Source of the DNA: Luteimonas galliterrae
GTDB taxonomy: Bacteria; Pseudomonadota; Gammaproteobacteria; Xanthomonadales; Xanthomonadaceae
DNA length: 64,000 bases
Reading direction: 5' to 3'
Assembly: GCF_023374055.1 (NCBI RefSeq)
Contig: NZ_JAMBEP010000001.1
Coordinates: 2,273,985 to 2,337,984 of the forward strand
Position numbers and translations under genes: made by a program
Notes under the pieces: model-generated
Seen by the model: only the letters and a program-made list of their open reading frames with translations
Told to the model about the DNA's origin: nothing
Databases searched by the model: none
Shown: positions 38,127-50,143 of the stretch, in pieces
Numbering within the stretch: position 1 is the stretch's first letter
Layout of the letters: each line of letters starts with the position of its first letter

Positions 38127-38872
38127 CAAGGCTGGGCGAACAGGTTTTTCGCCTTCTCGCTGAAGTCTTTTTCCATTCGCGCATCGAAGTCGTGGGCTAC
38201 GCCCGGATACGATTCGAAGCGCACGTCGAAACCCATTTCCCGCAATCGCGCCGCCGCTCGCTGCGTCGGCGCCATCGGCACGGTCGTGTCCGCATCGCCA
38301 TGCATGGCATGGATCTGCGGACAGCGGGGCTTGCAGGCGTTGGTTTTCGGCAGCCATGCCGGCAGGAAGCGCGCCGCGACTGGAAACGAAGCGCTAACCT
38401 TGTCCGGATGGCGGATCGCCAGCAGGAAAGCCAAGTCGCCGCCATAGGAAATGCCCATCACGACGGGTTTCCCGAAGGTCGTGTATTTCGCGGCCGCCGC
38501 ATCGACGAACGCGGACAACTTACGTTCTGCGTCGAATGCCGCATCGTCCTGCTGCGACGCGCTCAATTGCGCGTAGTCCGCCGGAAACCACGAATAGCCG
38601 TCGCGACGCGCATACGCGCCTTGCGGAAGCACGATCCTCACGGGGAAATCGATCCGGTCGAAGTACTCGAGCATGGTTTCTGGTTTAGCGCTCGAATAAT
38701 GCAGGCCGACGATCATCGGCAACGCCGCGTCCGACTTCGCGCCCGCGGTTTCGAAGACCAGATAGCGGAAGCCGGCAGCCGATGCTTCGCGCGCCTGCGG
38801 CGGCTTATCGGCCGCAACGGCGGCGAACGGCAGCATGGCCAGAAGAAGCGACTGCAGCAAACGTCGGCGCAC
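38126..38872 (-). CDS. Exported alpha/beta hydrolase (phospholipase/carboxylesterase-like)
   Basis: The 248-aa product starts at a GTG preceded by GAGGAG and has a signal peptide (RRRLLQSLLLAMLPFAAVAA). It shows the nucleophile elbow GISYGGDLA with Ser, an acid region HGDADTTVPM and the catalytic His in YPGVAHDFD. This is the order of the alpha/beta hydrolase fold, close to phospholipase/carboxylesterases and dienelactone hydrolases. The frame is open upstream to 38959, but those 29 residues precede the signal peptide. Substrate unknown. Confidence 0.8.
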   Translation of the reverse strand: MRRRLLQSLLLAMLPFAAVAADKPPQAREASAAGFRYLVFETAGAKSDAALPMIVGLHYSSAKPETMLEYFDRIDFPVRIVLPQGAYARRDGYSWFPADYAQLSASQQDDAAFDAERKLSAFVDAAAAKYTTFGKPVVMGISYGGDLAFLLAIRHPDKVSASFPVAARFLPAWLPKTNACKPRCPQIHAMHGDADTTVPMAPTQRAAARLREMGFDVRFESYPGVAHDFDARMEKDFSEKAKNLFAQP

Positions 38873-39236
38873 GGGTTTCTCCTCTTCACGGACCGAAGCT
38901 GCGGCGGGTTCCAGGGTCGCCGCGGGGGCTTGGAAGCCCGCGACGCCGCAACCTTTCACTGCAGGATCCTGCCCTTTTAAACCATACGCCGCAGTGACGC
39001 ATCACCTTCCATACGATGATCGGATCGATCGCACGGACGCAGAGGCCACGCGCGGATTCTTGGCCGCGCCGGTTTCTGCCCCCGGACGAAGGCGGCCGAT
39101 GCCGTTCCGCCCGCGCCGCGGCGCTGCGTCCCGCTCTGGCTACGGTTCGTCCCGCGTTGTTTGCGGGTCATCGGTCGGGAAAGTAGTGTTTTCCGGCAAG
39201 GTGCGGTTGGTAGGCTCATGACAATCGGAGGCTCTC

Positions 39237-40943
39237 ATGCGCATGCAAGACACCGGTTCTTCACGTAGATACGCAGGGACGCTCGGGCGACGAGCGACGA
39301 TATTCTCGATCGTGATCCTTGGGCTTGGATTTGCAGCCATGGCATCGGGCGACGACAACCCCGGCCAACGCTGTGAATGGACCCAATGGGGGCGCAGTGC
39401 GGATCACGATGGCCAGTCGTGCGCGAAGGGGCAGCGGGCCGAGAAAATCCTGTTCGAAAAAATCATCGATCCCTTCATCGAAAACGATACCGAATACGGT
39501 TCGCTGGACCATTTGCAGGTGCCGCTGCTCGACCGGGAAGGCCGCGTTTTCACGGTCGAAAAAACGGGCACCGCGGACCGCCCGGAGACATACGTGTGGA
39601 ACGAGAGGGCTTATCGCTGGCAACACGACCAGCTGGTCCCGCTATGGTCGTTCGCCAGCGACTGGAGGCCGGCGCCGCTCACCGCCTTCACCCACGCCCT
39701 TTGGCAGCCGGCCATGACGCAGCGGTTCCTCTATCTCCCCGGCGCCGGCGGCACGCTGCTGAAAGTGGACAAGCACAACGGACGTCTCGAGCGGCGGATC
39801 GATCCATTCGGCGGCGCGATCGACCCGCAACGTTACGTCGTGGGAGGCGTCACCGCGGACCAGAACGGCAACGTCTTGTACAACGTCCTGCGATTGGACG
39901 CGGCGGCGCCGCTCACGGCGGACGTCAGCGAGGCCTGGCTCGTACGCGTGGACCGGCAAGACCGCATCCGCAAGATCGATTACAGGCAGCTCATACCGAA
40001 CGCGCCGGCGCCGAACGACCTGTGCTACCTGACCTTCTCGCAGATGCAACCGCAGCCGCCGCGTCCCTGGCCCCCGGCGCCGCAACCCGATGGCAGTCCG
40101 ACCCTGCCGCCGCAGACGGCCTGCCTGTCGCAACGGCCGCCGCGCGACGTCACGCCGGCGGTCGCCGCGGACGGCACGATCTACACGGTCAGCCGAGCCC
40201 ATGCCGCCGAAAACTACACCTATCTGATCGCGTTGACGCCGGACCTGCGACTCAAATGGGCCGCATCGCTTCGCGGCCATCTCAACGACGGCTGCGGCGT
40301 GCTGGCGACGGTCTGCCGTCCGGGCGCCACCCCAGGCGTGGACCCCTTCACCAATCTGATGCCCGCAGGCAGGGGTTTCGACGGTTCGTCGAGCTCGCCG
40401 GTGCCGCTGCCGGATGGCAGCGTCGTCTACGGCGCCTATACGACTTACAACGCCGGCCGCGGCCATCTGATGAAGTTCGACCGCAACGGACAGTATCAAG
40501 CCAATTACGACTTCGGATGGGACATCACACCGGGCGTCTACCGGCATGGGCGCACCTACTCGCTCATACTCAAAGACCAGCACTACGCCGACGGGGAATA
40601 CTCCATCACCCAGCTTGGCCCCACGCTCCAAAAAGAGTGGGAATATGCCGCGACGAACACCCAGGAATGTTGGCGCAAACCAGACGGCACGATCGAATGC
40701 GAGGATTACGGCGCCCTCTTCGAATGGTGCATGGCCGCGCCTGCCATAGACCGGGACGGCAGCGTCTACGTGGTCAGCGCCGACGGCAATCTGTATGTGA
40801 TCGGCCAAGGCGGCATCGAGCAGCAGCGCTTCTTCCTCGATCGCACCTCGTTCGCGGCGTATACGCCGGCCGCGCTCGACCATCGCGGCCGGATCTACGT
40901 CATGAACAACGGGAAGCTGTTTATCGTCGGGCGCGATCGATAA
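39237..40943 (+). CDS. Exported PQQ-like beta-propeller protein, unknown function
   Basis: The 568-aa protein starts 6-7 bases after a GGAGG. It has a hydrophobic segment (ATIFSIVILGLGFAAMA), probably a signal peptide, then propeller-like repeats such as GTLLKVDKHNGRL, AADGTIYTVSRAH, PLPDGSVVYGAYTTY, DRDGSVYVVSADGNLYVIGQGG and HRGRIYVMNNGKLFIVG. These are typical of PQQ-dehydrogenase-like propellers, but no catalytic residues could be assigned. A Pro-rich insert occurs around residues 280-300. It stands alone between repeat blocks. Confidence 0.72.
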   Translation: MRMQDTGSSRRYAGTLGRRATIFSIVILGLGFAAMASGDDNPGQRCEWTQWGRSADHDGQSCAKGQRAEKILFEKIIDPFIENDTEYGSLDHLQVPLLDREGRVFTVEKTGTADRPETYVWNERAYRWQHDQLVPLWSFASDWRPAPLTAFTHALWQPAMTQRFLYLPGAGGTLLKVDKHNGRLERRIDPFGGAIDPQRYVVGGVTADQNGNVLYNVLRLDAAAPLTADVSEAWLVRVDRQDRIRKIDYRQLIPNAPAPNDLCYLTFSQMQPQPPRPWPPAPQPDGSPTLPPQTACLSQRPPRDVTPAVAADGTIYTVSRAHAAENYTYLIALTPDLRLKWAASLRGHLNDGCGVLATVCRPGATPGVDPFTNLMPAGRGFDGSSSSPVPLPDGSVVYGAYTTYNAGRGHLMKFDRNGQYQANYDFGWDITPGVYRHGRTYSLILKDQHYADGEYSITQLGPTLQKEWEYAATNTQECWRKPDGTIECEDYGALFEWCMAAPAIDRDGSVYVVSADGNLYVIGQGGIEQQRFFLDRTSFAAYTPAALDHRGRIYVMNNGKLFIVGRDR

Positions 40944-40986
40944 GACATGCCGATCCGGCGCGACCGGCCGGATCGGCGCGAGGCCC

Positions 40987-41068
40987 TTGTGGGAGCGGCT
41001 TCAGCCGCGAGCTTTTTGGCATGCCTATGGATCGATGGAAGAGCTCGCGGCTGAAGCCGCTCCCACAA
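40987..41068. repeat. Long inverted repeat, AGCGGCTTCAGCCGCGAGC family (copy 5)
   Basis: TTGTGGGAGCGGCTTCAGCC and its inverse end between the convergent propeller and EF-hand genes. The stem is about 30 bp with a spacer of about 20. Confidence 0.88.
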
Positions 41069-41088
41069 AAAAAGCTCGCTAACGGCGA

Positions 41089-41460
41089 TCATTGCGGCGG
41101 CGCAGACAGCTCCTTCGCGTTCAAATAGCCGTCATGGTTCGTATCCTGGCGTTTGAAGCCTTCGGCCAAGCGATCGCGGTGCTCGGTACGGGTGATCGGC
41201 TTGCCGCGTCCACTCGGCTGCTCCTCCGGAGACAAGGTACCGTCGCGGTTCTTGTCCATGCCGTCGAACGCATAGCTCAGCCAGTCCTGGTACTCGACGA
41301 TCGACACGCGGCCGTCGCGATCGGCATCCATGCGCGAAAGATAGTCGGACGTGGCATTCACTTGCGAAAACGCGATCGGCGGCGCGCAAACCGAGGCCGC
41401 CAAAAACAAGAAGCCCGGCCAAACGCGACCGGGCTTCCTGCGACGAGAACGGAGCTTCAC
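41089..41460 (-). CDS. Exported EF-hand calcium-binding protein
   Basis: The 123-aa product from a GTG at 41460 has a signal peptide (KLRSRRRKPGRVWPGFLFLA to FSQ). It carries three EF-hand loops: DADRDGRVSIVE, DKNRDGTLSPEE and DTNHDGYLNAKE, so it should bind about three calcium ions in the periplasm or outside. The codons of the signal peptide include a terminator-like hairpin. It starts 9 bases after the desaturase stop on the same strand. No ribosome site is obvious. Confidence 0.75.
   Translation of the reverse strand: MKLRSRRRKPGRVWPGFLFLAASVCAPPIAFSQVNATSDYLSRMDADRDGRVSIVEYQDWLSYAFDGMDKNRDGTLSPEEQPSGRGKPITRTEHRDRLAEGFKRQDTNHDGYLNAKELSAPPQ
41402..41437 (-). terminator. Terminator-like hairpin inside the EF-hand signal-peptide codons
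   Basis: On the minus strand, GAAGCCCGG / CCGGGCTTC with a 10-base loop is followed by TTGTTTTTG. The stem lies about 32 bases after the desaturase stop codon and 23 after the EF-hand start. It could terminate the desaturase transcript and thereby limit expression of the EF-hand gene. Confidence 0.65.
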
Positions 41461-41468
41461 GGTAAGCG

Positions 41469-42677
41469 TCAGGCGCGCACCGATTGCAGCGAATAGCCCT
41501 TCAGGCGCGCCGAGAATTCCTGCAGCGCGCGGATCCCGCTGGCCTCGGCCTCGTGGCACCAGGCCTGCAGGTTGTGCAGCGATTCGGCGGCGTTCTGGCT
41601 ACGCGCTTCCAGCAGCGCGGAGAGGCGCGCGCGGTGCTCGACCAGGGTACGGATGCGCGGACGCTGCGAGACCCACTGCTGCAATTGCTCGCGGGCGTCG
41701 GGCTTGAGCCAGCGGCCGTCGTCGACCAGGCCCTTGCGCAGCTGGCGCGGCAACAGCGCGCGCAGCTTGGCGCCGGCGGCGCTGGCCTCTTCGCGCAGCG
41801 CAGGTCCGATCACGTTGCGCTGGTAATCGGTCATGGCCTGGAAGCGGTGCGCCAGCAAGGCCTTCATGGTGTCGCCGTCGGGCACGTTGATGTTGGGACG
41901 CACGTCCAACGCGGGCGCTACGCGAAGCACCTTGGCCAAACCCACCGCCTGGAAACCCTTGATCGCGGCCCAGCCGATGTCGAACTCCCACTTGCGCAAC
42001 GCGAAGCGCGCCGAGCTCGGGAAGGCGTGGTGGTTGTTGTGCAGCTCTTCGCCGCCGATCCACACGCCCCACGGGGTGAGGTTGGTGGCGGTGTCGGTCG
42101 TTTCGAAATTGCGGTAGCCCCACCAGTGGCCCAGGCCGTTGACGACGCCGGCGGCCCAGAACGGGATCCACGCCATCTGGATCGCCCACAACGCCACGCC
42201 GGCGAAGCCGAACAGCGCGAAGCTGATGAACAACAGCAGGGTCGGGCCCATCGTCGCATGCGGCGTGTACAGGTGACGCTCGATCCAGTCGTTTGGCGCG
42301 CCCTTGCCGTACTGCTCGATGTCTTCGCGCTGGCTGCGCGCTTCGCGGTACAGCTCGACGCCGCGCCAGAACACGGTCTTGATGCCCTTGTACATCGGGC
42401 TGTGCGGATCTTCCTCGGTCTCGCACTTGGCGTGGTGCTTGCGATGGATCGCCACCCATTCCTTGGTGATCATGGACGTGGTCAGCCAGGTCCAGAACCG
42501 GAAGAAGTGGGCCAGCACCGGATGGAAATCCACGCCGCGATGCGCCTGGCTGCGGTGCAGGTACAGCGTCACCGAGAAAATGGTGAGCTGGGTGGCGATC
42601 AGGAAATAGATGGCCAAGGCGCCCCAGCCGAACTGGAGCAGGCCGCCGGCGAGGAAGTCGAGGAAAGAAGCGGGCAT
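41469..42677 (-). CDS. Membrane fatty acid desaturase (acyl-CoA desaturase-like)
   Basis: The 402-aa protein has the three histidine boxes of di-iron desaturases: HRSQAH (41-46), HRKHH (78-82) and HNNHH (213-217). Hydrophobic helices lie around residues 10-40 and 150-190. It should introduce a double bond into fatty acyl chains and so set membrane fluidity. About 150 residues follow the third box, including an Arg/Gln/Ala-rich helical tail. The ATG at 42677 is chosen because upstream residues lack family similarity. Confidence 0.93.
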   Translation of the reverse strand: MPASFLDFLAGGLLQFGWGALAIYFLIATQLTIFSVTLYLHRSQAHRGVDFHPVLAHFFRFWTWLTTSMITKEWVAIHRKHHAKCETEEDPHSPMYKGIKTVFWRGVELYREARSQREDIEQYGKGAPNDWIERHLYTPHATMGPTLLLFISFALFGFAGVALWAIQMAWIPFWAAGVVNGLGHWWGYRNFETTDTATNLTPWGVWIGGEELHNNHHAFPSSARFALRKWEFDIGWAAIKGFQAVGLAKVLRVAPALDVRPNINVPDGDTMKALLAHRFQAMTDYQRNVIGPALREEASAAGAKLRALLPRQLRKGLVDDGRWLKPDAREQLQQWVSQRPRIRTLVEHRARLSALLEARSQNAAESLHNLQAWCHEAEASGIRALQEFSARLKGYSLQSVRA

Positions 42678-42806
42678 CGCGTGGGAACTCGGAAAAGATA
42701 CCCGTCCATCATGCGGGCACGACCGGGTGAATTCCATCCCTGCGCCGGCGTATGTTCATTCAGATGAAGGACTTATGGGATCGCCGCCCCGTTTTCACGG
42801 GCGCAG

Positions 42807-43652
42807 TCATGGCGCGGCGGCGTCCGGATCCCCGCGGCGCTCCACGTCTGCAATCCGCTTGCGCTGCTTGGCCAGGGCCTGCTCGGCGTAATGCCGCAAA
42901 GCGATCCGGTCGCGCTTGCGCAAGGCCGAGCGGCGGCCGCAGTGTTCGATCAGCAGTCTCAGGTCCTGTGCGACGCCCAACTGCTCGGCCAGGCACTTGT
43001 CGAACAACGCCGGCGGTTCGAAGGCCAAGCCGGCGGCCTTGAGCGCGCGCAGCTGCTGCGAGAACCGGCGCATGCGGCGGCGCCAGCGATGCCAATCTTC
43101 GTCGTCTTGGGTGGCGTGCACCCGTTCGTGCGCAGTGGCGATGCGCTCGGCGCTGCGCGCGGCGGCGGCGTTCACGACGTCGATCGTCACCGTATCCCAG
43201 GGCAGGGCCGCCAGGGCCGCGCGAAACATCGCCAACAAGGCGCGGCGCTGGCCCAGCGCGGGATCGTCCTGCAGGGCTGCGTGGGCGCAAGCCGCGCGTT
43301 CGGCCGCAGCGGCGCGGCGCGCGCGCCGCAGAAGCGCCGACGTTTCGGTGTCGCGGCGCTTGGCGACGTGGCGGTCGAGGGTTTCCACCATCGCCTGCGC
43401 ATCGCGCAGCGCCGACAAACCGTCGTTCAGCCGTTTGAGCTCGCGATCCAGCAGCCGCGCGCCCGGACCGAGCGCATCGCCGCCCAGCGCCAACGCCGCG
43501 CGCGTGCGCCGCAAGGCCTTGCGCGCGCGGTGCACGCCTTCATGTACGCGACCGCCGCGCCAGGCCAGTCCGGCGATGGCCGTGTTCAGTTCGGCGATGG
43601 CGTATTCGCGCAACACCGGGCCTGGCGACGTTTCAACCGTAGAAGCAACCAT
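42807..43652 (-). CDS. CHAD-domain protein
   Basis: The 281-aa protein is an all-helical CHAD domain with conserved basic and His residues, such as VHEGVHRARKALRRTRA near the N-terminus and HRWRRRMRRFSQQLRAL in the second half. CHAD domains bind polyphosphate and localise to its granules. Here the domain stands alone, without a CYTH triphosphatase. The ATG at 43652 is 14 codons inside the open frame. It follows the desaturase's 5' side and shares its strand. Confidence 0.87.
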   Translation of the reverse strand: MVASTVETSPGPVLREYAIAELNTAIAGLAWRGGRVHEGVHRARKALRRTRAALALGGDALGPGARLLDRELKRLNDGLSALRDAQAMVETLDRHVAKRRDTETSALLRRARRAAAAERAACAHAALQDDPALGQRRALLAMFRAALAALPWDTVTIDVVNAAAARSAERIATAHERVHATQDDEDWHRWRRRMRRFSQQLRALKAAGLAFEPPALFDKCLAEQLGVAQDLRLLIEHCGRRSALRKRDRIALRHYAEQALAKQRKRIADVERRGDPDAAAP

Positions 43653-43711
43653 GGCACCGGACAGGGTGCCGTAAGGGCATGCCGGATGCCACAAACCTTA
43701 CGCTCTGCTTT

Positions 43712-43859
43712 TTCCTCCCCCCTTTGCGGGGGAGGATGCCCGAAGGGCAGGAGAGGGAACGAGCGAAGCGAGTGCTTTGTATTAAGGCTCTGCTCGAAAA
43801 GCCGGACCTTCTCCCTGGCCTTCGGCCTGTCCCTCTCCCGTAAAGGAAGAGGGAAGACA
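43712..43859. repeat. Repeat block, CCCCCCTTTGCGGGGGAGG / CTCTCCC family
   Basis: CCTCCCCCCTTTGCGGGGGAGG and CCCTCTCCCGTAAAGGAAGAGGG are hairpins at the two ends, with TGCCCGAAGGGCAGGAGAGGG between. The same modules, in the opposite order and orientation, occur at 60796-60963. Confidence 0.75.
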
Positions 43860-43870
43860 AAAAACCCGGC

Positions 43871-44416
43871 TTATCCGGCAGCCGCAGTCTGCTGACGGGC
43901 CAATTCCTCGGTAAGCAGACGCTTGATCTCGTCGATGATCGCTTCCAGCGAATCCTCGCCGTAACCGACGTGATGGCCGGCGATCCGGCCCTGCGGGTCG
44001 ATCATCCACAGGTTCGGATAGGACTTGACGCCGAAACCGGCGGCGATGTCCCCGTTCTTGTCGCGGGTCATGGCCAGTTTGTAGTCGCGCATCTGCTTCA
44101 TCATCGCGCGGTAATCGGCCATCTCGTCTTGGACGTTGACCGCGATGATCTTCAGGAACCGGTCGCCCGACTGCTCTTGCACGCTGTTCAGCGCGGGCAG
44201 CTCTTTCAGGCAGTAGTGGCACCAGGAGGCCCAGAACGTGACGATGACCACCTTGCCGCGCAAGGCGGCCAGGTCGACCGTCTTGCCGTCGCGATCCTTG
44301 CCCAGCAACGGCGGCGGCGTGTCGCCGATCTTCGGTGCGGCCAGAGCCGCCTCCGCCGCCATCGCCCCTTGCGCGCACAGCAGCAGCGCGGCCGCCAGCA
44401 GCCAACGTCGCATCAT
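43871..44416 (-). CDS. TlpA-family thioredoxin-like disulfide reductase
   Basis: The 181-aa product has a signal peptide (RRWLLAAALLLCAQGAMA) and a redoxin/AhpC-TSA-type thioredoxin domain with the CHYC pair at 66-69 (FWASWCHYCLKELP). The cis-Pro segment SYPNLWMIDPQGRI follows. The role is periplasmic thiol reduction, for example in cytochrome c maturation, but no such genes are near. It starts 92 bases from the divergent mutM. Confidence 0.9.
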   Translation of the reverse strand: MMRRWLLAAALLLCAQGAMAAEAALAAPKIGDTPPPLLGKDRDGKTVDLAALRGKVVIVTFWASWCHYCLKELPALNSVQEQSGDRFLKIIAVNVQDEMADYRAMMKQMRDYKLAMTRDKNGDIAAGFGVKSYPNLWMIDPQGRIAGHHVGYGEDSLEAIIDEIKRLLTEELARQQTAAAG

Positions 44417-44508
44417 CGTTCCGCTCCTCCCCAGGATGAGCGGAGTCTAGCGGCACGCCGCGCCGCCGGCCACGACAAAGCCGGCCACGCTTTGCGACAC
44501 TGTCCTTC

Positions 44509-45321
44509 ATGCCCGAACTGCCCGAAGTCGAAACCACCCGCCGCGGCCTGGCGCCGCATGTCGAACAGCGGCGCGTAAAATCGGTGCTGCTGCGCCGCCC
44601 GGACCTGCGCTGGCCGATTCCGCCCGAGATTTCCGAACGCCTGCCCGGCCAGCGCATCGATGCGGTGCGCCGCCGCGCCAAGTACCTGTTGTTGGATACC
44701 GATGCCGGCAGTGCGCTGCTGCATCTGGGCATGTCCGGCAGCCTGCGCGTATTGCCGGGCAAGACCGCGCCCACGACGCACGATCACGTCGATATCGCGC
44801 TCGACAGCGGCCGCGTGCTCCGTTTCAACGATCCGCGCCGCTTCGGCTCGCTGCTGTGGCAGCCGGCGGGAGAAACGCACGAACTTCTGCAGGGCCTGGG
44901 GCCCGAACCGCTGTCGGACGAATTCGACGGCGACTACCTGTTCGAACGCAGCCGCGGCCGCAGCGCGCCGGTGAAGACCTTCCTGATGGACCAGCGCATC
45001 GTGGTGGGCGTGGGCAACATCTACGCCGCCGAAGCCTTGTTCGCCGCAGGCATCTCGCCGCTGCGCGCGGCAGGACGCGTGTCGCGCGAGCGCTATGCCG
45101 TGCTGGCCGATGCGGTGAAACGGATCCTGGCCTATGCGATACGGCGCGGCGGCACCACGCTGCGCGATTTCCTGAGCCCGGACGGCGCGCCGGGCTATTT
45201 CGAGCAGGAGCTGGCGGCCTACGGCCGTGGCGGCGAGCCCTGCCCTCGCTGCGGCCGGCCGCTCAAGGAGGCGTCCCTGGGACAAAGGACCACGGTCTGG
45301 TGCGGCCACTGCCAACGCTGA
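44509..45321 (+). CDS. mutM: Formamidopyrimidine-DNA glycosylase (Fpg)
   Basis: The 270-aa enzyme removes 8-oxoguanine and opens the strand at the lesion. It begins [14 protein letters not shown], giving the N-terminal Pro nucleophile and Glu. Further it shows [31 protein letters not shown] and the C-terminal zinc finger CPRCGRP...CGHC. A hairpin, AACGCCC/GGGCGTT, follows at 45336-45360 without a T-run. Confidence 0.97.
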   Translation: MPELPEVETTRRGLAPHVEQRRVKSVLLRRPDLRWPIPPEISERLPGQRIDAVRRRAKYLLLDTDAGSALLHLGMSGSLRVLPGKTAPTTHDHVDIALDSGRVLRFNDPRRFGSLLWQPAGETHELLQGLGPEPLSDEFDGDYLFERSRGRSAPVKTFLMDQRIVVGVGNIYAAEALFAAGISPLRAAGRVSRERYAVLADAVKRILAYAIRRGGTTLRDFLSPDGAPGYFEQELAAYGRGGEPCPRCGRPLKEASLGQRTTVWCGHCQR

Positions 45322-45404
45322 AGCGTTTGGGAAATAACGCCCGCCCTGTGCCGGGGCGTTCAGGAAAGACTATATTTGGGGCTTGTCGGGGAGAAAGAGC
45401 CGGG

Positions 45405-45968
45405 ATGGCCAGCAGCAACGAAATCACGCTCCTGCTGGATGCCGCCCGCGACGGCGACCGCGTCGCGCTCGATCGCGTGCTCTCCACGCTCTACCAGGAA
45501 CTGCACGCCATGGCGCGGCGCCAGCTGGCCGGCCAGCACGGCCATACGCTGGACGCCACCGCGCTGGTGCACGAAGCCTATCTCAAGCTGATCGGCCGCC
45601 GCGAGGCGCAGTTCGACGATCGCGCCCATTTCTTCGCCTACGCCGCTTCGGCCATGCGCAGCGTGGTGGTCGATTACGCGCGCCAGCGCCTGGCGCAGAA
45701 GCGCGGCGGCGATCTGCACCGCGTCACCGACCTGCCCGAGGACGTGGAAGGCGGCCTGCGCCTGGACGAGGAGATGCTGGGCCTGGACACCGCGCTGACA
45801 CGCCTGTCCGCCGTGGACCAGAAACTCGCGCAGGTGGTGGAACTGCGTTATTTCGCCGGCCTGTCGGAGCTGGAGATCGCCGCGCTGCTGAAGCGCTCCG
45901 AACGCAGCATCCGCCGCGACTGGCAGAAGGCGCGCCTGTTCCTGCTCGCATCGCTGAAAGACGACTAG
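45405..45968 (+). CDS. ECF-type sigma factor paired with a Ser/Thr kinase (module 1)
   Basis: The 187-aa protein has the sigma-2 region (LYQELHAMARRQLAG to ARQRLAQKRG) and a sigma-4 helix-turn-helix (GLSELEIAALLKRSERSIRRDWQKAR). It is of the subgroup found next to TPR-bearing Ser/Thr kinases. In place of the acidic DAED motif of region 2.2 it reads DATALVHEAY (Thr52). Loss of the acidic residues with a nearby threonine is what is known for sigma factors activated by kinase phosphorylation (ECF43/EcfP of Vibrio). The kinase gene is 153 bases downstream on the same strand. Confidence 0.85.
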   Translation: MASSNEITLLLDAARDGDRVALDRVLSTLYQELHAMARRQLAGQHGHTLDATALVHEAYLKLIGRREAQFDDRAHFFAYAASAMRSVVVDYARQRLAQKRGGDLHRVTDLPEDVEGGLRLDEEMLGLDTALTRLSAVDQKLAQVVELRYFAGLSELEIAALLKRSERSIRRDWQKARLFLLASLKDD

Positions 45969-46121
45969 CGCGCAGCGCTGGCGACGGTGCGACGGACGAT
46001 GCGCACGTTCTCTAGGAACCGTTCCGATAGTTTGCGGCGGCCGAGCTTCGCGGGGATGGCGCCTTTACAAGTACGGGCAAACGCGTCGTATCGCGTCTTC
46101 AAGGACGCAGGCTGACGTCGC

Positions 46122-48932
<2,811 letters not shown>

Positions 48933-48936
48933 TGCG

Positions 48937-49566
48937 CTACAGCGGCAGCCGCGGCTGCAACGGCACCAGCCCGTCGACAGTGCTTTCGCCGCGCATCACC
49001 TTCTTGAATTCGGCGCGCGACACCGACACGTAGCGCTCGTTGCCGCCGATCTCGACCTGCGGCCCGGCTTGCAGCGCGCGCCCTTGTTCGTCGACGCGCA
49101 CCGTCATCGTCGCCTTCTTGCCGGTATGGCAGATGGTCTTGATCTCGGTCAATTCGTCGGCCCAGGCCAGCAGGTACTGGCTGCCTTCGAACAGCTCGCC
49201 GCGGAAATCGGTGCGCAGGCCGTAGCACAGCGCCGGGATCGCGAGTTCGTCGACCACTTCGCTGAGTTGCCACACCTGCGCTCGGGTCAGGAACTGCGCT
49301 TCGTCGACCAGCACGCAGTCGAGTTTTCCATACGCGTCGATGTCGGCGCGGATCAGCGCCTCCAGGTCGTCGCCGCGTTCGAAGGCGATGCCCTGCGCCT
49401 GCAGGCCGATCCGCGAAGCCACCGTACCGCTGCCGGCGCGGTGGTCGAGCCTGGGCGTGAAGATCGCCACCCGCATGCCGCGCTCGCGGTAGTTGTGCGC
49501 GCTCTGCAGCAGCGTGGTGGTCTTGCCGGCGTTCATCGCCGAATAATAGAAATACAGCTTGGCCAT
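48937..49566 (-). CDS. tdk: Thymidine kinase
   Basis: The 209-aa enzyme phosphorylates thymidine in the salvage pathway. It shows the Walker loop [16 protein letters not shown] with the catalytic region, and the lasso segment [11 protein letters not shown]. The zinc-ligand cysteines of the E. coli enzyme appear partly lost: the ICHCGRK site reads ICHTGKK and the VSVCR site reads VSVSR. An ATG two codons upstream is also possible. It is convergent with the kinase gene. Confidence 0.93.
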   Translation of the reverse strand: MAKLYFYYSAMNAGKTTTLLQSAHNYRERGMRVAIFTPRLDHRAGSGTVASRIGLQAQGIAFERGDDLEALIRADIDAYGKLDCVLVDEAQFLTRAQVWQLSEVVDELAIPALCYGLRTDFRGELFEGSQYLLAWADELTEIKTICHTGKKATMTVRVDEQGRALQAGPQVEIGGNERYVSVSRAEFKKVMRGESTVDGLVPLQPRLPL

Positions 49567-49783
49567 CGGCATAGGTTGGGCCTTGCCTAACGGCCGCGCA
49601 ACCCGCTGTCGTGAAAGGGGCCACAGCCCCGGTCGGCGCGGCATGCATCGGCCGTCGCCCGCGGTCGCCTATGGACGAGCGATGGCGCCATTGGGCGTAT
49701 GCAAAGAAGCGCCGTACGACGAATTCCTTTCGTCGTACGGCGGAAGAGGCGGCCGTCAGGGAGAGGCGCCGCCTGCGACGCTT

Positions 49784-50086
49784 TTATTTTTCGACGAGGT
49801 CTACCGGCGGCTCGTTGAGCCCGTGTCCGGCGGTCACGGCAGCGGAGCAGAACCGCATATAGTCCAACACCGCGCAACCGCCGCTGCGCTTGCGCTGCTC
49901 GGGCGTCTGCGCCGCCTCGCATTCTTTCTTGGCCGTTTCGCGGTATTCGGTCCTGGCGTCGCTGAGCAGGACCCGGCATCGGGGCACCGCTCCGTTCAGC
50001 ACCTCGGAATCCGCATGCAAAGGCCGCTGGCAGCCGGCCGCAAACAGCGGGATCGCCGTCGCCAGCAATAGGCAAAATACTTTCAT
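49784..50086 (-). CDS. Small cysteine-rich lipoprotein, unknown function
   Basis: The 100-aa protein has a good ribosome site (AAGGAG) and a lipoprotein signal (MKVFCLLLATAIPLFAAGC, Cys19). The mature part has four more cysteines (37, 56, 70, 80), fit for two disulfides, in a helical, charged context (TEYRETAKKECEAAQTPEQR). No family recognised. The 217 bases between it and tdk hold no gene. Confidence 0.68.
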   Translation of the reverse strand: MKVFCLLLATAIPLFAAGCQRPLHADSEVLNGAVPRCRVLLSDARTEYRETAKKECEAAQTPEQRKRSGGCAVLDYMRFCSAAVTAGHGLNEPPVDLVEK

Positions 50087-50143
50087 TGGTTACTCCTTGC
50101 GCCCGTCGGGTCGGATCGCGCCGCCGAGGACAGATTGATTTGA

